Assembly: GCA_030740295.1 (NCBI GenBank)
Contig: JASLXP010000367.1
Coordinates: 1-14,540, forward strand
Reading direction: 5' to 3'
Source of the DNA: Planctomycetota bacterium
GTDB taxonomy: Bacteria; Planctomycetota; PUPC01; JACPCR01
Length of the DNA stretch: 14,540 bases
This document shows positions 12,243 to 14,540 of this stretch, one piece after another; position 1 is the first letter of the stretch, and each line of letters starts with the position of its first letter. A program made the position numbers and the translations under genes. The notes under the pieces were generated by a model, which did not search any database, was not told the DNA's origin, and was given only the letters and a program-made list of their open reading frames with translations.

Positions 12243-14540
12243 ATGAAAACGAGATCTTTCGTGCTACTCGTCCTCCGCGGTTTGCTTTTGCTCCCGGCAA
12301 TGCTCTTCGCGGAAGCGGATCCAGAGTCCCTTGCTCCGCAAGACTCACTGAAGGCTCTGCGGCCACAGGCCGGCTTTGGTGTGGAGTTGGTCGCGTCAGA
12401 ACCGCTGACAACGGATCCAATAGACTTCGCATGGGGCCCGGACGGAAAGCTCTGGGTCGTCGAGATGGCCGACTACCCGCTCGGGCTCGACGACAAAGGC
12501 AAGCCGGGCGGGCGGGTCCGGTTTCTCGAAGATACGGACGGCGACGGGCAGTACGATAAATCCACTCTGTTTGTTGACACAATCGGTTTTCCAACCAGCG
12601 TGATGCCGTGGCGGGACGGCGTGCTGATCCTCGCCCCTCCGAAGCTGTTCTTTGCGAAAGATACGGACAACGACGGAAAAGCGGACACGAGGAAGGTGCT
12701 GTTCACCGGTTTCGGCGAGGGCAATCAGCAGCACCGTGCGAACCACCTCAGGTGGGGGCTGGACAACTGGGTCAGCATCGCCAACGGCGACAGCAGGGGG
12801 ACGATTCGGTCAGCGAAATCAGGGAGAGCGGTGCAGACGGGAAGCCGGGATCTACGGGTCCGGCCGGACGAAGGGGACATCGAGACCACAAGCGGCATGA
12901 CCCAGTTCGGCCGCAATCGAGACGACTGGGGCAACTGGTTTGGATGTAACAACCCCAACCCCGGCTGGCATTACGTGCTGCCCGATCAGTATCTCGGCCG
13001 AAACCCACACGCTGCATCATCCGGAAACAAATCCAACCTCACGAACGCTCGCGGGATCTTTCCACGCAGTCGCGTGATAAGTCACTGGAAAGGTTACCGT
13101 CCTCCGCCCCCCGGCACACCTGGACGTTTTACTTCGGCATGCGGCGTGATGGTCTATCGGGACACGCTTTTCGGTTCGGCATTTCAGCACAGCGCGTTCG
13201 TAAGCGCCCCTGTCCACAATCTGATCCACCATCTTCAGCTCCAGTCGGTAAAGTCAACGTTTGTTGGAACGCGTCCTGCCAAGACTCAGCGATCCGAGTT
13301 CCTCGCTTCGACCGATCCGTGGTTTCGTCCCACCACGATTCGCACCGGACCTGATGGCGCACTCTACGTTGCTGACATGTATCGGCTGGTTCTGGAGCAT
13401 CCAAAGTGGATCGATCCGGATCGAATCAAGAAACTCGACCTTCGAGCCGGGCACGAGCGGGGTCGCATCTACCGTATAGCGCCTGAGAATGCAGAGCTGC
13501 GGAAGACACCGAATCTCGCTGCGCTGAACAACGCGCAACTTGTTGCCGCGCTCGGGTCATCGAACGGGTGGCAGCGCGATATGGTGCACCAGATGCTTCT
13601 CTGGCGGAACGCGAAAGATGTAGTGAAGCCGCTTGAGAAGAGTGCGACCAGTTCTCGATTACCACTGGCTCGGATGCACGCGCTTTGCATCCTGGATGGA
13701 CTCGGCGTGCTTACTGCTGGAGTGGTTTTGAACGGCCTGAAAGATTCCCACGCGGGAGTTCGGCGGCATGCTGTTCGTCTCTCAGAAGAGTTTGCTCAGG
13801 ATCCTGCGGAGCTGGTGGATGCATTGACAGTCCTTGTCAAAGACCCGGACGCCCAAGTTCGCCTGCAGCTTGCGTTCAGCCTTGGCGAGCGGAAAGAGAC
13901 CCGCGCTGGGCGCGCGCTCGGGCGTCTGTTGCTCAACCCAAATGCTGATCGGTTTCTCGAATCCGCAGTCATGAGCTCGGCTCTGAATCATGCAGATGCA
14001 GTATTGGCCGAATTAATGGCGAATGGAGATCAGTCACAACGCAGCAGGTTGGCAAAGCCACTCATGAACACGCTCCTGGCGACGGACTCCAAAAACGCAG
14101 CAAGCCGCCTCGTCCGAATGGCAACGCCGAAAGCGGGAGAGTCGATCCAGGCATGGCAGTTTCAGACGATCGGTTTTGCCCTGGAACGGGATAAATCTCT
14201 GGGTGGTGACGAGGCCCTGAAAGCGTTCTTCGATGCCGCCCGAAAAGACGCACTGAAGCCTGATGCTGCCGTCGACCTGCGCGTCGCATCGCTCGGGCTC
14301 CTTGGCCGGCAGCCACAACAGAGAAACAACGACATTCAGTTACTGGGTAATCTGCTGAACAGCTCCAACCTGGCGTCGATTCAGCGAGCCACGGTTCATC
14401 GTTTAGCGAGTCTGAATGCTTCCGAATGTCCGGACCTGCTCCTCAAGAATTGGGAAAAGCGTGGCCCAACGCTGCGAAACCTGATCCTCGATGCGTTACT
14501 GGCGCGCGTGCCGCTCACGAAGGCTTTGCTCGCTCGGGCG
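12243..14540 (+). CDS. PVC-type membrane-bound dehydrogenase-like protein with HEAT repeats, 3' end cut by window edge
   Basis: I translated 766 codons from the ATG at 12243 to the right edge without a stop. After a signal peptide (MKTRSFVLLVLRGLLLLPAM onward, cleavage near LFA-E), residues about 40-415 match the Pirellula/Verrucomicrobium 'putative membrane-bound dehydrogenase' beta-propeller domain (TIGR02604 class). Matching blocks are FAWGPDGKLWVVEMADYP, FLEDTDGDGQYDKSTLF, NQQHRANHLRWGLDNW, DDWGNWFGCNNPNPGWHY, STDPWFRPTTIRTGPDGALY and ADMYRLVLEHPKWI. DTDGDG and DTDNDG segments may bind Ca2+. From about 430 on, Ala/Leu-rich helical repeats look HEAT-like. Family members usually end in a CXXCH heme domain, which would lie beyond the window; no CXXCH is present in the visible part. 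The substrate is unknown, perhaps a sugar or polyol by analogy to related quinoprotein propellers. An in-frame ATG at 12222 (MEPLILI) is an alternative start. GGAG lies about 15 nt before 12243, so ribosome-site support is weak. Confidence 0.9.
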   Translation, partial: MKTRSFVLLVLRGLLLLPAMLFAEADPESLAPQDSLKALRPQAGFGVELVASEPLTTDPIDFAWGPDGKLWVVEMADYPLGLDDKGKPGGRVRFLEDTDGDGQYDKSTLFVDTIGFPTSVMPWRDGVLILAPPKLFFAKDTDNDGKADTRKVLFTGFGEGNQQHRANHLRWGLDNWVSIANGDSRGTIRSAKSGRAVQTGSRDLRVRPDEGDIETTSGMTQFGRNRDDWGNWFGCNNPNPGWHYVLPDQYLGRNPHAASSGNKSNLTNARGIFPRSRVISHWKGYRPPPPGTPGRFTSACGVMVYRDTLFGSAFQHSAFVSAPVHNLIHHLQLQSVKSTFVGTRPAKTQRSEFLASTDPWFRPTTIRTGPDGALYVADMYRLVLEHPKWIDPDRIKKLDLRAGHERGRIYRIAPENAELRKTPNLAALNNAQLVAALGSSNGWQRDMVHQMLLWRNAKDVVKPLEKSATSSRLPLARMHALCILDGLGVLTAGVVLNGLKDSHAGVRRHAVRLSEEFAQDPAELVDALTVLVKDPDAQVRLQLAFSLGERKETRAGRALGRLLLNPNADRFLESAVMSSALNHADAVLAELMANGDQSQRSRLAKPLMNTLLATDSKNAASRLVRMATPKAGESIQAWQFQTIGFALERDKSLGGDEALKAFFDAARKDALKPDAAVDLRVASLGLLGRQPQQRNNDIQLLGNLLNSSNLASIQRATVHRLASLNASECPDLLLKNWEKRGPTLRNLILDALLARVPLTKALLARA

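Noticed and set aside
12191..12559. Plus-strand 122-codon frame at the dehydrogenase start
   Set aside because: It is an out-of-frame shadow; the 12243 frame has a signal peptide and the family motifs.

Overview
The window most likely comes from a member of the Planctomycetota, or at least the PVC superphylum. The strongest marker is the right-hand gene, which belongs to the Pirellula/Verrucomicrobium-type 'membrane-bound dehydrogenase' family (TIGR02604 class) followed by HEAT-like repeats. A Ser/Thr kinase, an EF-hand-rich exported protein, a tetraheme cytochrome with a CX4CH heme site and a split ResB/CcsA pair fit the same group. The DNA is moderately GC-rich and densely coded, with no rRNA, tRNA, transposon or CRISPR array that I could find.

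Layout, left to right. (a) 1-3360, all on the minus strand: a protein kinase cut by the left edge, with a possible pseudo-receiver at its N-terminus; a small lipoprotein; an exported protein with four EF-hand loops and its own intrinsic terminator; and an exported SH3-like protein with a Pro/Ala-rich tail. (b) 3459-9756: a heme-protein module. A tetraheme c-type cytochrome (minus strand, with its own sigma70-like promoter and terminator) is divergent from resB and ccsA (plus strand). ResB and CcsA are the two membrane subunits of System II cytochrome c maturation, which moves heme across the membrane and attaches it to CXnCH motifs such as those in the adjacent cytochrome. A hairpin-forming 18-bp inverted repeat lies between resB and ccsA. 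(c) 9833-11876, minus strand: an AlaC-like aminotransferase and scpB (chromosome segregation and condensation). They are only 10 nt apart, and the scpB ribosome-binding site overlaps the aminotransferase stop codon. (d) 12243-14540, plus strand: the dehydrogenase-like exported protein, running off the right edge before its expected C-terminal heme site.

Several starts were reassigned from sequence signals. The EF-hand gene and the cytochrome gene begin at internal ATGs placed 5 nt after good Shine-Dalgarno sequences. ccsA and scpB appear to begin at TTG.

Most of the window is ordinary planctomycete housekeeping and respiratory content. I do not see a convincing new multi-gene system. The features most worth following up are the atypical kinase (degenerate FixJ-like N-terminus, HCD instead of HRD, DFD instead of DFG, and a roughly 47-residue insert before the catalytic loop), the resB-ccsA intergenic inverted repeat, the His-rich segment in ResB, and the repetitive acidic tail of ScpB.
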